DNA of 60,872 nt, from positions 903,306 through 964,177 of the forward strand of contig BFEA01000096.1 of the NCBI GenBank assembly GCA_003427395.1. The letters are read 5' to 3'. The position numbers were made by a program, and so were the translations under genes. Positions 20,936 through 31,694 of the stretch are shown piece after piece. The DNA is from Chara braunii (taxonomy: Eukaryota > Streptophyta > Charophyceae > Charales > Characeae). The notes below the pieces were generated by a model, which did not search any database, was not told the origin of the DNA, and was given only the letters and a program-made list of their open reading frames with translations. The number at the start of each line of letters is the position of its first letter. Position 1 is the stretch's first letter.

Positions 20936-22323
20936 ATGGTTGACCTACGTAGTGGCAAGAGTACCACCCCTTATACCAAGGCTCGGGAAGAGCAAGCCGC
21001 CGCCGTACTCCAAGAGAAAAAAGAGAAGGAGGCTAAGAAGGAGCTGATTAGGCAGGCCAAGAAGTTGGCCTTACAGGAGGAGTAGGCGGCGAAGAGGAAG
21101 AAGTTGGAGGAGGAGATGGAAAGATTGAAGCGGGAGGAGGATAAGAAAATGAAAGCAATGGACGAGGAAGAAATAAAAGAAGAAAAGGAGGAGGATTCTC
21201 TGATCAAGAGGAGCACTAAGGAAAAAGGGGAATCTAGTGGCACAAAGAAGGAGGATTCATGGATAGAGAAAATGCTCTCTGAGTGGGTGGCGAATTTATC
21301 CCGGGGGGAAGAAGAAGAAGTTGTGTTGTATGTTCCCAGGGAGGAGAAGGAAGCGGTGATCAGGGAGTTGGAGGCAAAAGAGGATCCCTTGAGACGCCAG
21401 ACAATTGAGGAAGAGAAGAAGTTACAGTGAAAGTTGAGTCTTAGGAGGGAGAAGAAAAAAAGGATGGATGAGGCAAGTCGGATGGCGAAGGAGTTGGTGG
21501 CAATAAAGGAGCGGAGAGAGCAGATTCAGGCACAGGTAGATATATACAGGGAAAACTTGATATTATTACACGAAATATCGAACTTCTGGCTAGGGCTTGG
21601 GACGAGCAACACCAGTTCGCTAGAGCCCAAGATATAGCACCACACTCCATTCGCCTAGGGTTTAGAGATTTTGCACGCGAGATGATGTTGCACGTAGGTG
21701 CAGAGATGAAGGCGAGGATAGAGGGCACAGAGAAATTGTGTATAGGCGCCATTGAAGGCGCAAAGTTGGCCACCCCGAGGGAGGAAGAAGTACATCCTCG
21801 TAGGGAGCCTGTGAAGATCAAGTTTCCTGAACCCTATAGTGGGAAAAAGGAAGAAAACTTCGATAATTGGGAGGCGAATGTGAATACATACGTCTATTTA
21901 TAGAAGACTGTAGCTGAGGAACAAGTCTGCATTGCCTTCCAAGCCCTTAAAGACGAAGCAGCCAGCTTCGTCCAGTCGCTCGCTCACGCTTCATAGTGCG
22001 AAAATAATATGGTAGCCTATTCCAAGGTTACCCCTCTCCCTGAATTCTTTAGACTGCTTAGGGAGCGATTTGCAGACGTCACTCGAGGTGTAAGGCCCCC
22101 AGACAAACTGCAAACCATCCACTCGCGTCAATGGCGGAGTGCTAGAGCACTCAAGGGCGTCATGGACGAGCTAGTAGTCGTCCCAGACCACGGGGTCATT
22201 GAGGCCCAATTGGTCAATTTGTTTTATCGTGCCATGCCCGAGCCCCTGCGTGGGCACTTCTTCGAAAAGAGTAGACAACCCACCATGACTTATGATACGT
22301 TGAGTAGAGGTGGTGTTGTTTGA
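20936..22323 (+). pseudogene. Element B gag
   Basis: The ATG at 20936 opens MVDLRSGKSTTPYTKARE, followed by a long, highly charged coiled-coil-like region of Lys and Glu. TAG at 21083-21085 and TGA at 21428-21430 interrupt this frame. After a frameshift near 21600 the capsid-like part continues (VKIKFPEPYSGKKEENFDNW, LPEFFRLLRERFADVTRG, LVNLFYRAMPEPLRGHF) with TAG at 21901-21903 and 21994-21996. The capsid part resembles the gag domain of plant gypsy elements, which packages the RNA. Confidence 0.75.
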
Positions 22324-22794
22324 GGCACAGTCCATGCAAGTTTCCACTTTCAGGCATAGGGACTTGGGCAAGGGCAAGAACTGGAAAGGCCGTACCATCT
22401 TTGGTCTGGTTAGGGCCAAGGTCATTTGATCCTCACTTTAGACGAAGGTGGTATGGATAAGGTCCCATATAGCCAAATTAAGTGGGGCATGGAGGAAGAG
22501 GACAATAGTGGGGGTCAGGGGAGGACCTACACTGCTGTTGCGGCTGGAGGGAGGAGGCAAGGAAGAGGAGGAGGCTAGGGCCAATGGGGCCGGGCCTCAG
22601 GTGGCCGAGGACAGGGCGCTCAGGGGGTTCGCGCCAGAGGAAACGGCCAAAAGGGAGGTAGGGGTCAAGGTCCCCTGCCAAATCGTCCGTGTTCCTATCG
22701 GTCACCTCCTAGAAGGGGTGGATGGCACCCAGGCTTGCCACAAGGCAGGCCATGGGAAGTTTTGGGCGTGGACCAGTAAGTGTGGTAGCGACGT

Positions 22795-22860
22795 GTGGAC
22801 CAAGATCAGTGCAGTTATTGCGGTGACCCGGGCCACATAATTAAATATTGTTTGAAGTAT
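22795..22860 (+). pseudogene. Element B nucleocapsid zinc knuckle
   Basis: CSYCGDPGHIIKYC (22810-22851) is a perfect CX2CX4HX4C knuckle, which binds RNA in Gag. A frame break separates it from the capsid part. It is followed by GYVEKSARTKEELRNHM, leading to protease. Confidence 0.85.
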
Positions 22861-23045
22861 AGAGAAGCCCGTTATGCTCCACAAGTAGAAAAAGGCAACC
22901 GTCGGAAGGGGTCGCAACTGCCCTTACCTCTAGGCTATGTGGAGAAGAGTGCGCGCACCAAAGAGGAACTTCGAAACCACATGAGCCTACGACAGAGGTT
23001 GCTGGCCTGTACCTAGATAGTTGTCCAGAGACTGCTTGTGTCAGA

Positions 23046-26000
23046 GTCTCTCTAGGTACTTCCCTCACAGACGTGGCAGAAGAGTTGAAGGAGAGGATGC
23101 CTGTCTAGGCCAAAATGAAAAAGGATGCGAAAGGACAACTAGTCTTAGTAGATGTAAAGATCTTTAGAGGGGTGTAGGGGCCCTTATAGACAGTGGGGCC
23201 ACCCGCAGCTATATCAGTAGGAAAGCGCTGCAGAAGTTGAAGTTAAATCTTAAGGTCCAAAAGTTAGTAGACCTTATAGTCAGTATCCTCGCAGACAATC
23301 ACACTATGCTAGTCGAGGATTACGGTGAGGGATTCCAGGCGTACTTTCGCCTAGAGAAAGATGGGAAGGTGGAGAAGGTTCTCTATTCCCTGATGTCCTC
23401 GTAGAGGACAACCTTCCTTTCGATATGGTCCTAGGAATGGGTTGGGGAGAGGCAGTCGGGGCCACACTCCATTTGAGAGAGCACGTGTGTAGGCTCCCTA
23501 GTCCCACAGGGGAGGTTAAGACTGCTCGCCTGTTTCATGCATCTGGAGTAGATAACTTGCCGACACATTGCTGTCTCAGTGATCCCGCGTTCGCGCGTTT
23601 AGTAAAGAAGGAGCAATTAGAAGAGCAGGTTTTTATAGCCTATGTAAGGCTGATCACTAAGCCTAAGGAAGACAAACCCATAAACCCTACTATTGCCAAG
23701 CTGTTGGAGGAGTATACAGACTTAGTTAAGTCGCCGACAGGTGTAGTGTCGCGACCAGTCCAACATCGCATAGAGATGGAGCCCGGCAGTTGGACTCCTA
23801 AGGGAGCCGTCTATAGAATGTCCCCAAGAGAGTTAGAGGAGTTGCGTAAGCAATTAGATGAGTTCCTTGAGAAGGGTTGGATTAGGCCAAGTTCATCTCC
23901 ATTTGGAACACCTGTTCTTTTTGTCCCCAAGAAGGAGGGAGAGCTCATGATGTGCATAGACTATAGAGGTCTCAACGCCGTCAGGGTAAAGAATGCAGAA
24001 CCGCTGCCCCGTATAGATGATCTGTGGGATCGGGTGTAGGGCTGCAAGTATTTTTTGAAGATAGACTTAAAATCTGGTTATCATCAGATAGAAGTCCACC
24101 CTGATGACCAATATAATACGACATTCTGGACGCGATATGGGCACTACGAGTTTATAGTTATGCCCTTTGGACTAACCAATGCGCCAACAAATTTCCAGCG
24201 CTGTATGAATGATTTGTTTAGGTCGCGGTTAGACAGATTCGTGGTAGTGTATTTAGATGATATTCTAGTTTTTAGCAAGACCCTCCCGGAGCACGAGGGT
24301 CATCTGAGGTCGGTTTTGGGGAAGCTTAGACAAGGTAATTTCAAGATCAGCGCAAAGAAGTGTGGATGGACCAAGATACAAGTTTTGTACTTGGGCCACG
24401 TCTTACACGGTGACGACATAAAACCTGAAGATAGCAAGATAGCAGTAACTAGAGATTGTCCAACGCCCCGCACGCTGATAAAGTTGCGGTCGTTCTTAGG
24501 CCAAGCTAGCTACAATAGGAAGTTCGTCAGGAAGTTCTCCACCATCGCTGCACCCCTTCATAGGTTGCTAAAGAAAGAAGCGATCTGGAAGTGGGATAAA
24601 GACTGTACATTAGCCCTAAAGAAATTGAAGCGGGCTTTGATAGAGTATCCAGTCCTTAAGGTAGCCGATCCGTCCCTATCGTTCGTTGTTACCACTGACG
24701 CGAGTCAGTATGGCATAGGTGTCGTCTTACAGCAAGACGATGGTAATGGATATAGGCCCGTAGAGTTCATGTCTGTCAAAATGCCTTTAGAGAAGGTAGC
24801 GACATCCACCTATGAGAGGGAACTCTACGCTCTCAGGCAAGCATTAGAGCACTGGAAGCATTACTTACTTGGGAGGCATTTCAAAGTCTATTCAGACCAC
24901 GAGACACTACGGTGGTTGAAGACACAGGTCAAGATGACACCTAAGCTTACTAGGTGGGCCGCAGAGTTAGATCAGTATGACTTTGAACTTAAGCCAGTCA
25001 AAGGGAAGTACAATGTAGTTGCGGACGCTCTAATTAAAAGAGCTGATTACTTTGGAGCAATAGTTCACTATTTGGACATAGGGAGGGACCTGCAACACAA
25101 ATTTAGAGAAGCGTATGTGCAACATCCTATCTATAGTGACCTCCTCAGGAGAGTTAAGGAGGCCCCAGTGTCCGAACCAGACTACAACACTAGTATTCGA
25201 GAAGACTAATATAGTTGACCGTTTGTGTGTTCCTAACAGCGAGGAGATCCGTAGTTTGATCTTAGGGGAATGCCACGGCACAGAGGGACACTTTGGTTGG
25301 CAAAAGACACTAGGCCAACCTCATGCGCACATATATATGGCCGGGTATGAAGGCCGACTGCATGGAGTATGTACGCAATTGTAAAGTCTGTCAGACAAAT
25401 AAGACTACTACGCGAGCCCTTCTTGGTCTTCTCAGACCCTTGCCTATTCCTGACAGACTCGGAGATTTTGTGTCGATTGACTTTATGGATGCTGGGGTCA
25501 AGAGTAGGCATGGCAAGAGTCAAGTCATGGTTATATTGGATAGTTTTAGCAAGTATGCAGTTTTTATTCCTTTGCCTGTAGAAGCACGAACAGACTTAGT
25601 AGTTCGGAAGATCTTTGACCATTGGGTCAATGAACATGGTATACCGCTGTCAATAGTTAGTGACAGAGACACCAGGTTCACCAGTCAGAACTGGCAGGAA
25701 CTGATGAAAGTTTATGGTTCAAAGTTACTGATCTCATCTGGCCGTCATCCTGAGACTAAGGGTCAGACTGAACAGATGAACAAGCTCCTGCAACAAGTTC
25801 TTAGAATGCACATTAGGCCCGATCAGATCAACTGGGACGAGATGCTTCAAAAGGTAGTTAGTGCATACAATAACAGCGTGCACTTAGCCACATGTCGCAC
25901 TCCCAACGAAGTGCACAAGTCCTTTAGACCGCACATACCATTTGAGGGACTTAACCGGGATCAGATTCAGAGGCTGCCGCTCGGTACACGAGAGTTTGTG

Positions 26001-26567
26001 ATACACCACGAGAAGGAGATATCTACCGTTGTAGATAACCTCAGGAAAGCCCAACACAAAATGATAGAGCAAGCTAATAAGCACCGTCGCCCCTCACAGT
26101 TTCAAGTAGGCGACTTAGTCTGGGTCAAGTCAAAAGAGTTCGCTCCTGAGGATAACATCTCGCAGAAGTTACTGCCTGCGTATCGAGGACTGTGGCCAGT
26201 CTTAGAAGTAAAGGGCGAAGAGGATGGACCGTCCTACACTATCGAGATTCCAGCACACCTCCACACCTACCCAGTGTTCCATGCGTCAAAACTATTGTCG
26301 TGGATCACTAGTAAATAGTTTCCATCACGGAGATCCATGATTCCTCTGGATATGGATGGAAAGTACGATATTGATGGCATAGTAGGTGAGGATGTGTTCA
26401 GGACAGGACGTAGAGGTCGTCCACAGAAACAGTTCAAAGTTAGATTTTCCTTTCAAGAGCCAGAAGACGACCGCTGGTTCACGCGAACAGAACTTCTAGA
26501 GACCGCTCCCGATATAGTCCGAGCCTACGAGAGAGATAAGAATGGTAAAGTTCCTGCCTTAGACTGA
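23046..26567 (+). pseudogene. Element B pol: PR, RT, RNase H, IN, chromodomain-like tail
   Basis: Protease DSGAT sits at about 23189 in a broken frame. A long frame from 23425 holds the end of PR and the RT start ([18 protein letters not shown]), has TAG at 24037-24039 where A has CAG, and continues from 24055 with [16 protein letters not shown], intact YLDD (about 24250-24261) and RNase H (TTDASQYGIG, YERELYALRQ, YSDHETLRW). A deletion near 25195 and a one-base insertion near 25315 break the frame before integrase (HHCC, SIDFMDAG, SDRDTRFTSQNW, GRHPETKGQTEQMN). TAG at 26316-26318 precedes KYDIDGIVGEDVF, QFKVRFSFQEPEDDRWFTR and DIVRAYER, which resemble a chromodomain that targets integration. 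Confidence 0.88.
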
Positions 26568-26605
26568 AGTATTCTTGGAGGACCTCAAATTTAGGCCGGC
26601 GGGAG

Positions 26606-27565
26606 TGAAACGGTTTTCACCTTTTTGCAGTCTCTGATGCGGGCCCTACAGTTCAATTCCCAGACCTTACCTTACCCATGTACAGAAAGGAGTTGACCCC
26701 CAAGTGTTTGAACCCGTGACCAGTGTTTTGGTAGTTGGTTGTCATCTGTCGTAGGTCTGTGTAGTTGTAGGGGTTCGATCTGTAGGTCTGTCGAGTAGGG
26801 GTCATAGCTGAGTAGATGTCGTAGCTGTAGCCTTTCCGAAACATCAAGGTCGTAGCAGCTACAGTCCTAAGAGGTCAAGGTTGTAGCTGCTACAGTCCCG
26901 AAAGGCCAAGTCCACAAACTTCCGGAAGGTCCGGAAGTGGCCTTTCGAGAGTTTCTCACGCTTAGTTAGAGGCAAGTGGGCGAGTGGTGAGTCCAATTTC
27001 GCTTAGTCAGCGGTACCCAGTCCCAGTCTCACTTTGCACAGCCAGCAAGTACCATGAGGGACTGTGTGCACCATGGGCCCAGTGGAAAAGGGCTGACCAA
27101 CGACTTACAGAAGTATAAATCAAGAGGCAGCGCCCAGCCATTCATTCATTCGCTGCATAAGCCATGCGGAAGCGCTGCCACAGCGCCTTTTGCGAGGTGG
27201 TCTGCAGGTCGCCTGAAGTCAAAGTGGGCTGAAGGGAGACAACGTAGCCATAGTCAGTAGTAGTAGAGCAGCCATAGCCGCTGTAGGAGGAAGATAGGCT
27301 GAAATGTGTGTGTGTGTAAGAGAGGGAAGCGTGTGGAGTATTCAGGGTGATCCGGAGTGGAGTACGTGCGAACGGTGGTGTTGGACACACTGACGAGAGT
27401 TGGATGTGCAGGCGCCGAAGCGCCATAATTTGTTGAAGCGATTTTGCATCTGAACTGTGTTCTCGTTTTCCATATCTCTGAGCTTTGAGTGGGCGTGCTG
27501 CGCCAGTGTGAATCGCCATCTGTTTGCATGTTTGCGAAGTGGAAAAGAAAGCGAGTCTGATTGCA
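26606..27565 (+). repeat. Family-1 3' LTR of element B
   Basis: About 960 bp from TGAAAC to GATTGCA, matching 18500-19457 with scattered substitutions and small indels. Unlike the 5' copy it is followed by GTGACC and not by a primer site. Confidence 0.8.
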
Positions 27566-27975
27566 GTGACCTTTGGCCCCTATTTCTGGCCTTTTGACCG
27601 AAAGTGAGGACCCTTGCCTGCAACGGGGTGCCCATGAACTGAGTTTATTGCAATTTGCCTTAATAGACAATGACCCATGACCACACCATGGCTGCTTGTA
27701 ATTCTGTCATGGAAGAGGTCTCTTAGTCTTGTGAACATATAGTTGCATGCATTAAAAAGTTGGTGAAAAATGTTGTTTCCTCCCCACTCAGGTGTGTCAT
27801 CAAACACAGAGTCTTCCCCCCTCTCCCCCCCCCAAAAAAAAAAACACACAGAGTCAGACTGCTATACTCAGAATTACGAGCACATCAGATAGATCAAATA
27901 CGGTAAGCAAGACACAAAAACCAAGATTCTGTTAACTGTCTGGAGTTGTGGCTGTGGAGAAAGCATTTAGACCTT
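27566..27975. other. Non-repeat flank, probable intron
   Basis: No element similarity and no ORF of note apart from a C/A run at 27820-27850. On the minus strand it directly follows the exon-like segment and would be its intron. Confidence 0.4.
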
Positions 27976-28310
27976 AAGATGGTTTGTGATCTCCTGCTCG
28001 TACTGTTCCAGTGAATGCGGCATCGATTTCCATTCATTTAAAAAATTATCGACACTCATGGCAGCAAGGTTTTTGAAGGCCGCATACTTCATCTCAAGAA
28101 TACGAGGACCCATAAGGCTTTCCTGAAGAATGCTCTCAATTCTACTCCGAGCTGCAATCGATACCTCATCGCTCCTCCCAACAGTCTTGATGTCCAGTTG
28201 TTCATAAGTGTCTGATAAAACCGCTATCCGTGTTTGGACATCCTCAATCCCATGAATGTTCCGTAAGATGGAATCAAATACATCCAGCACCTGTTCAACA
28301 TGTGCGTTGC
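27976..28310 (-). CDS. Exon of an unidentified host gene, possibly dynein heavy chain
   Basis: On the minus strand a 107-codon frame (VLDVFDSILRNIHGIEDVQT, IKTVGRSDEVSIAARSRIES, FLNEWKSMPHSLEQYEQEIT) is bounded by an acceptor-like CTAATAG or GAACAG near 28310-28291 and a donor AAG|GT at about 27976. Codon use and an even mix of helix-forming residues look like real coding. The pattern faintly recalls the amino-terminal tail of axonemal dynein heavy chains, but I cannot confirm this. It lies between elements B and F, so it would be the only host-gene piece of the window. Confidence 0.4.
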
Positions 28311-28714
28311 CCAGACAGGGGACTATTAGTGCTCAACTAGGTCGACTTCATTCACATGCCAAAGTTGATCAGAGTGTTTCCTACATATTAGAAGCCTGAA
28401 TGCAATTTTTCTCATGCGGAATTCTGCCACAAAGCGAAGTATGTAAGGTTGGAAAGTGAGAGAAAAGGGGCTAGTGTATCACTGTGTATGTGATTGAGAA
28501 ACGACAAAAAAGGGCTGAAGTGTGCCTTGTGGAAATAGCTGGATCCTGCCCCTGGAACAAATGGACCGCTTGAATGTGTGTGGTTGAAAAAATTAAAAAA
28601 TGTTAAGGAGGAAAATAGAATCGTGACAAGCAATGGCCAAGCTGCTCCCTTACATGCCAGAGACAATTGATGGGCACCAGACTGTACCTGCCCGACACCA
28701 GCCACCAAGTATAC

Positions 28715-28718
<4 letters not shown>
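28311..28718. other. No gene seen
   Basis: AT-rich flank between the exon-like segment and the (GA)n tract. Confidence 0.4.

Positions 28719-28803
<85 letters not shown>
28719..28803. repeat. (GA)n microsatellite, insertion site of element F
   Basis: About 42 GA dinucleotides. Element F starts at the next base. Confidence 0.95.
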
Positions 28804-28805
<2 letters not shown>

Positions 28806-29727
28806 TAATGACCCACCAAAACACAGACTGAAAACACTGCTGATTTCTGAGTTCTACTGCTGGAATGGATGCCTTGCTGAGATTCCCACATTATGCTGAG
28901 TTTTCTAAGTCTGTGTGTGTGTGTGTGCTTGATGGTCTGCGTGCCTGTCTGAGTGCTCGTCGGTCTGAGTGTGTGTGTGACCCCATAGGGGTACTTGCTT
29001 GTTTGAAGGCCCTTAGGGCCGGTACTTACCTGTACCCGTGACATTGAGGGTTGCAAGGGGGTGGGGGGAACATACTTAAGTCGCGGGCTGCGAGGCCCAC
29101 GACACTTAGGGCAGCGGAAAAAACATTCAAGTAGCAGGTAGGCCAGTACCAGACCAAGCAGCAGTAGATGTGCCAGGTACTCAAGGCCGAGCAGAAGAAG
29201 ACAAGTGTTGGCGTTTTTAGAGGCCCAGTAGTTGTAGGCTAGGACCGCTAGGTCTAGGCGGGTACCAGTCCAACCAGTCTTAGTCTAGGGCCTGTACGGG
29301 CAATATCAGAGTCTGCAATGACGTTTCACTCCGAAAGGGAGGAGGTACCGGCTGCTTAGGAGGCCGAGAGGCCTGGAAGTCACCGCCCAAGAGGCAAGTA
29401 GGCCGCCATATCTTCGGGCTGAGCCAAGAGCTCAGCCTCATTCTTCGGTGCACAAGTTTGGCGACACACTGCTTGGAGCATTGGGTGGAAGAGCGCTGGG
29501 CACTTCAGCGCTGCTGGGAAGAAGGACACCGGGAGCTCCCACCTCGGCTCTGGTGGACCTCTGCCGGAAGGAGAAGGATGGAGAAGAGGACTGAGGAGGA
29601 GACTGGCGAGGTACCTACCTGGCTATGGTGGACACCATCTTCATCACCTTCTTAGGCGCTACATCTGGAAGGCCCCAGTTGGGGTTGCGCCGCTCCAAGA
29701 AGGCTTCAAGGCTGAGTCAGGCATGTC
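28804..29727 (+). repeat. Element F 5' LTR, left part
   Basis: Family-2 LTR from TGTAATGACCCACC to ATGTC. Joined to 45861-46293 it forms one continuous LTR that aligns with the 3' LTR around 60345-60385 without a gap. Confidence 0.85.
29723..29727 (+). repeat. Target duplication of element D, left copy
   Basis: ATGTC, repeated at 45856-45860 on the other side of element D. Confidence 0.75.
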
Positions 29728-30704
29728 TGCAATGACTTGTTGATTCTGCAGCCAGCAGCCCGTCGAACTGAGGCTGTAACATAGGTAGGACAGATTCGAA
29801 ATTTTGTTTCTACTATGTACTAACCGGTAAACCAGCGTGTGGAGAAATACGTGAGGGGCATATCTGCAAATTTGTAAAAACTAACAGACCCGCACTAATC
29901 CTATTTCCCTATAGTCACCGTAACTGCGAATAACGGGCTCGGGCTACCACACGGACAGACAGGCCTAAGGGCCTACACTGATAGACTGGTCCTATAGCCT
30001 ATAGCCGGGCAGGGAGTGGCCCTAGAGGACGAAACAGAAACGGTACCGGTCGGTCCAGTAGGTCTGGTCTAGGTCAAGTCTAGGTTAGAGTAGATCTATT
30101 AATAGACTGAGGAAGGTTGTTCAGACCTTTTGGCAGTTGACATTTTGAAGATCGCGATGGCACAACGAGTGAACTGGAGTGGTGAAAGCTTCAGCATTGA
30201 GAAAGACAAACATAGGCAGACCCTGGAAGCGTCGGCCATAGCTGGGTCCTTCGGTGTTCCCTGGTAGCACGTGGGGCTGCTCAGAGGTCTGGGCTATCTA
30301 AGGTCTGCTGGGAGGTCGATAAGTGGTGCCTTGAGGAACCCTCCTCAAGAGTAGGGTTCAAGGTGGTGGCGCTGCAGCTTACATCCACAAAGATCTCCTT
30401 TGTCGGGAAAGGTGGTGCTGCTGAAAATCTTCATCAGGGAAGTTATTCAGCACTTCATCTTCATCAGAGACTCTGGTGCTGGTCTTCTTCTTCATCCTCT
30501 GAGAGGCGCTTGGCCTCAGGTGCCTGTTTCAAGTTGGCACTTCCCTCTGGAGGCAGTATCTGGGTGGCGCTGGTTGTTTCAGGGGTTCTGGGGTAGTAGA
30601 TAGCGGTTACTCTGGGTTGGGAGAGAAGCGCTGCTCATTCCTGAGCGACACACCATGCTTCTGAGACAATTCAGGCAAAATGATTCTCTGAGTTTAACAA
30701 ATAG
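29728..30704 (+). repeat. Element D 5' LTR, left part
   Basis: From TGCAATG through TGTAAC(A/G)TAGGTA (29777) to GAGTTTAACA and the AATAG target site. Matches 44643-45578 of the 3' LTR. The first ~50 bases align only loosely with the 3' copy, which seems to have a small deletion there. Confidence 0.8.
30363..30596 (+). other. Short open frame inside LTR, not a gene
   Basis: Open frame rich in Ser and hydrophobic residues within the family-3 LTR, also partly open in the other LTR copy. I give it no function. Confidence 0.2.
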
Positions 30705-31692
30705 TGTAATGACCCGCCAAAAACACAGACTGAGAACAGTGCTGATTTCTGGGATTTGCCACTGGAATGAATGCCTTGCTGTGATTCCCGCATTCTGCTG
30801 TGGTTTCCAAGTCTGTGTGTGTGTGCGTGCCTGCTGGCTTGCATGCCTGTCTGAGTGCTTGTCGGTTGAGTGTGTGTGTGACCCGCAAGGGTACTTGTTG
30901 GTTGCAAGGCCCCGCAGGGCCGGTACTTACCTATGGCTGTGACTTTGAGGGTTGCAGGGGGGTAAACACTTAAGTAGCGGGGGTAGGCCCGCGACACTTA
31001 GAGCAGCGGGGAAAAACACTCAAGTAGCAGGTAGGCCGGTACCACTCGAGTAGTGGTAGGAGTGTCAGGTACTGGAGGCCGAGCAGAAGAAGACAAAAAG
31101 TTGGCATTTTTAGAGGCCCAGTAGCGGTAGGATAGAGGTAGACCGGTACCAGTCCAAGTAGCCCGGGTCTAGGGCCTGTCCAGAGGTTAGCAGAGCCTGC
31201 AATGATGTTTCCCTCCGAAAGGGAGGAGGTACCGGTTGCTGGGAGGCTGCTCGGCCTAGGAAGTCACCGCCCAGGAGGCNGAGCCTGCAATGATGTTTCC
31301 CTCCGAAAGGGAGGAGGTACCGGTTGCTGGGAGGCTGCTCGGCCTAGGAAGTCACCGCCCAGGAGGCCAGTAGGCTGCTATATCTTTCGGAGGAGCAAGT
31401 AGCTCCTCCTCATTGGCGGTATGCAAGGATTGGCGACATGCTGCTGGAGCGCAGCGCTGGCTGATACAGCGCTGCTTGGAGGTGAAGGGCAGCTGGCGCT
31501 CAGCCTGGCTATGGCGAGCAGCCCAGCTTGAGGAGGAGGAAGAAGGGGGCTAAGGAGGAGAGTGGCGAGGCACCTACCTGGCTATGGTGGACACCGTCTT
31601 CATCACCTTGTTGGGCGCTGCATCTGGAAGGCCCCAGTTGGGGTAGTGCCGCACCAAGGAAGCTCGAAGCAGAGTCAGGCATGGCGGACCAG
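30705..31692 (+). repeat. Element C 5' LTR, truncated
   Basis: Matches 36075-36978 and then stops at GCGGACCAGT, where RT sequence begins. Contains an assembly N at 31280 with an 87-bp false duplication. Confidence 0.85.
31193..31367. other. Probable assembly artefact around N at 31280
   Basis: The 87 bases at 31193-31279 are repeated exactly at 31281-31367 with one N between. The sister LTR at about 36563-36649 has the segment once. Two overlapping contig ends were most likely joined without merging. Confidence 0.85.
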
Positions 31693-31694
31693 TT

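Larger units (their letters stand above)
18500..27565 (+). mobile_element. Element B: full-length degenerate Ty3/gypsy (family 1)
   Basis: Order: LTR, primer site, leader with a (GA)n tract and gap, gag, CCHC knuckle, protease, RT, RNase H, integrase, chromodomain-like tail, LTR. It is complete in structure but has many stops and indels. It follows element A in the same orientation and shares an LTR with it, as expected after unequal or intra-element recombination. The base sequence just right of the 3' LTR is GTGAC; a matching left target copy is not available because A is truncated. Confidence 0.85.

Noticed and set aside
28412-29056. Minus-strand ORF through (CT)n as a protein
   Set aside because: It runs through a microsatellite and the start of a family-2 LTR.
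31193-31367. True tandem duplication in the LTR of C
   Set aside because: The exact repeat with one N between and the single copy in the sister LTR point to an assembly artefact.
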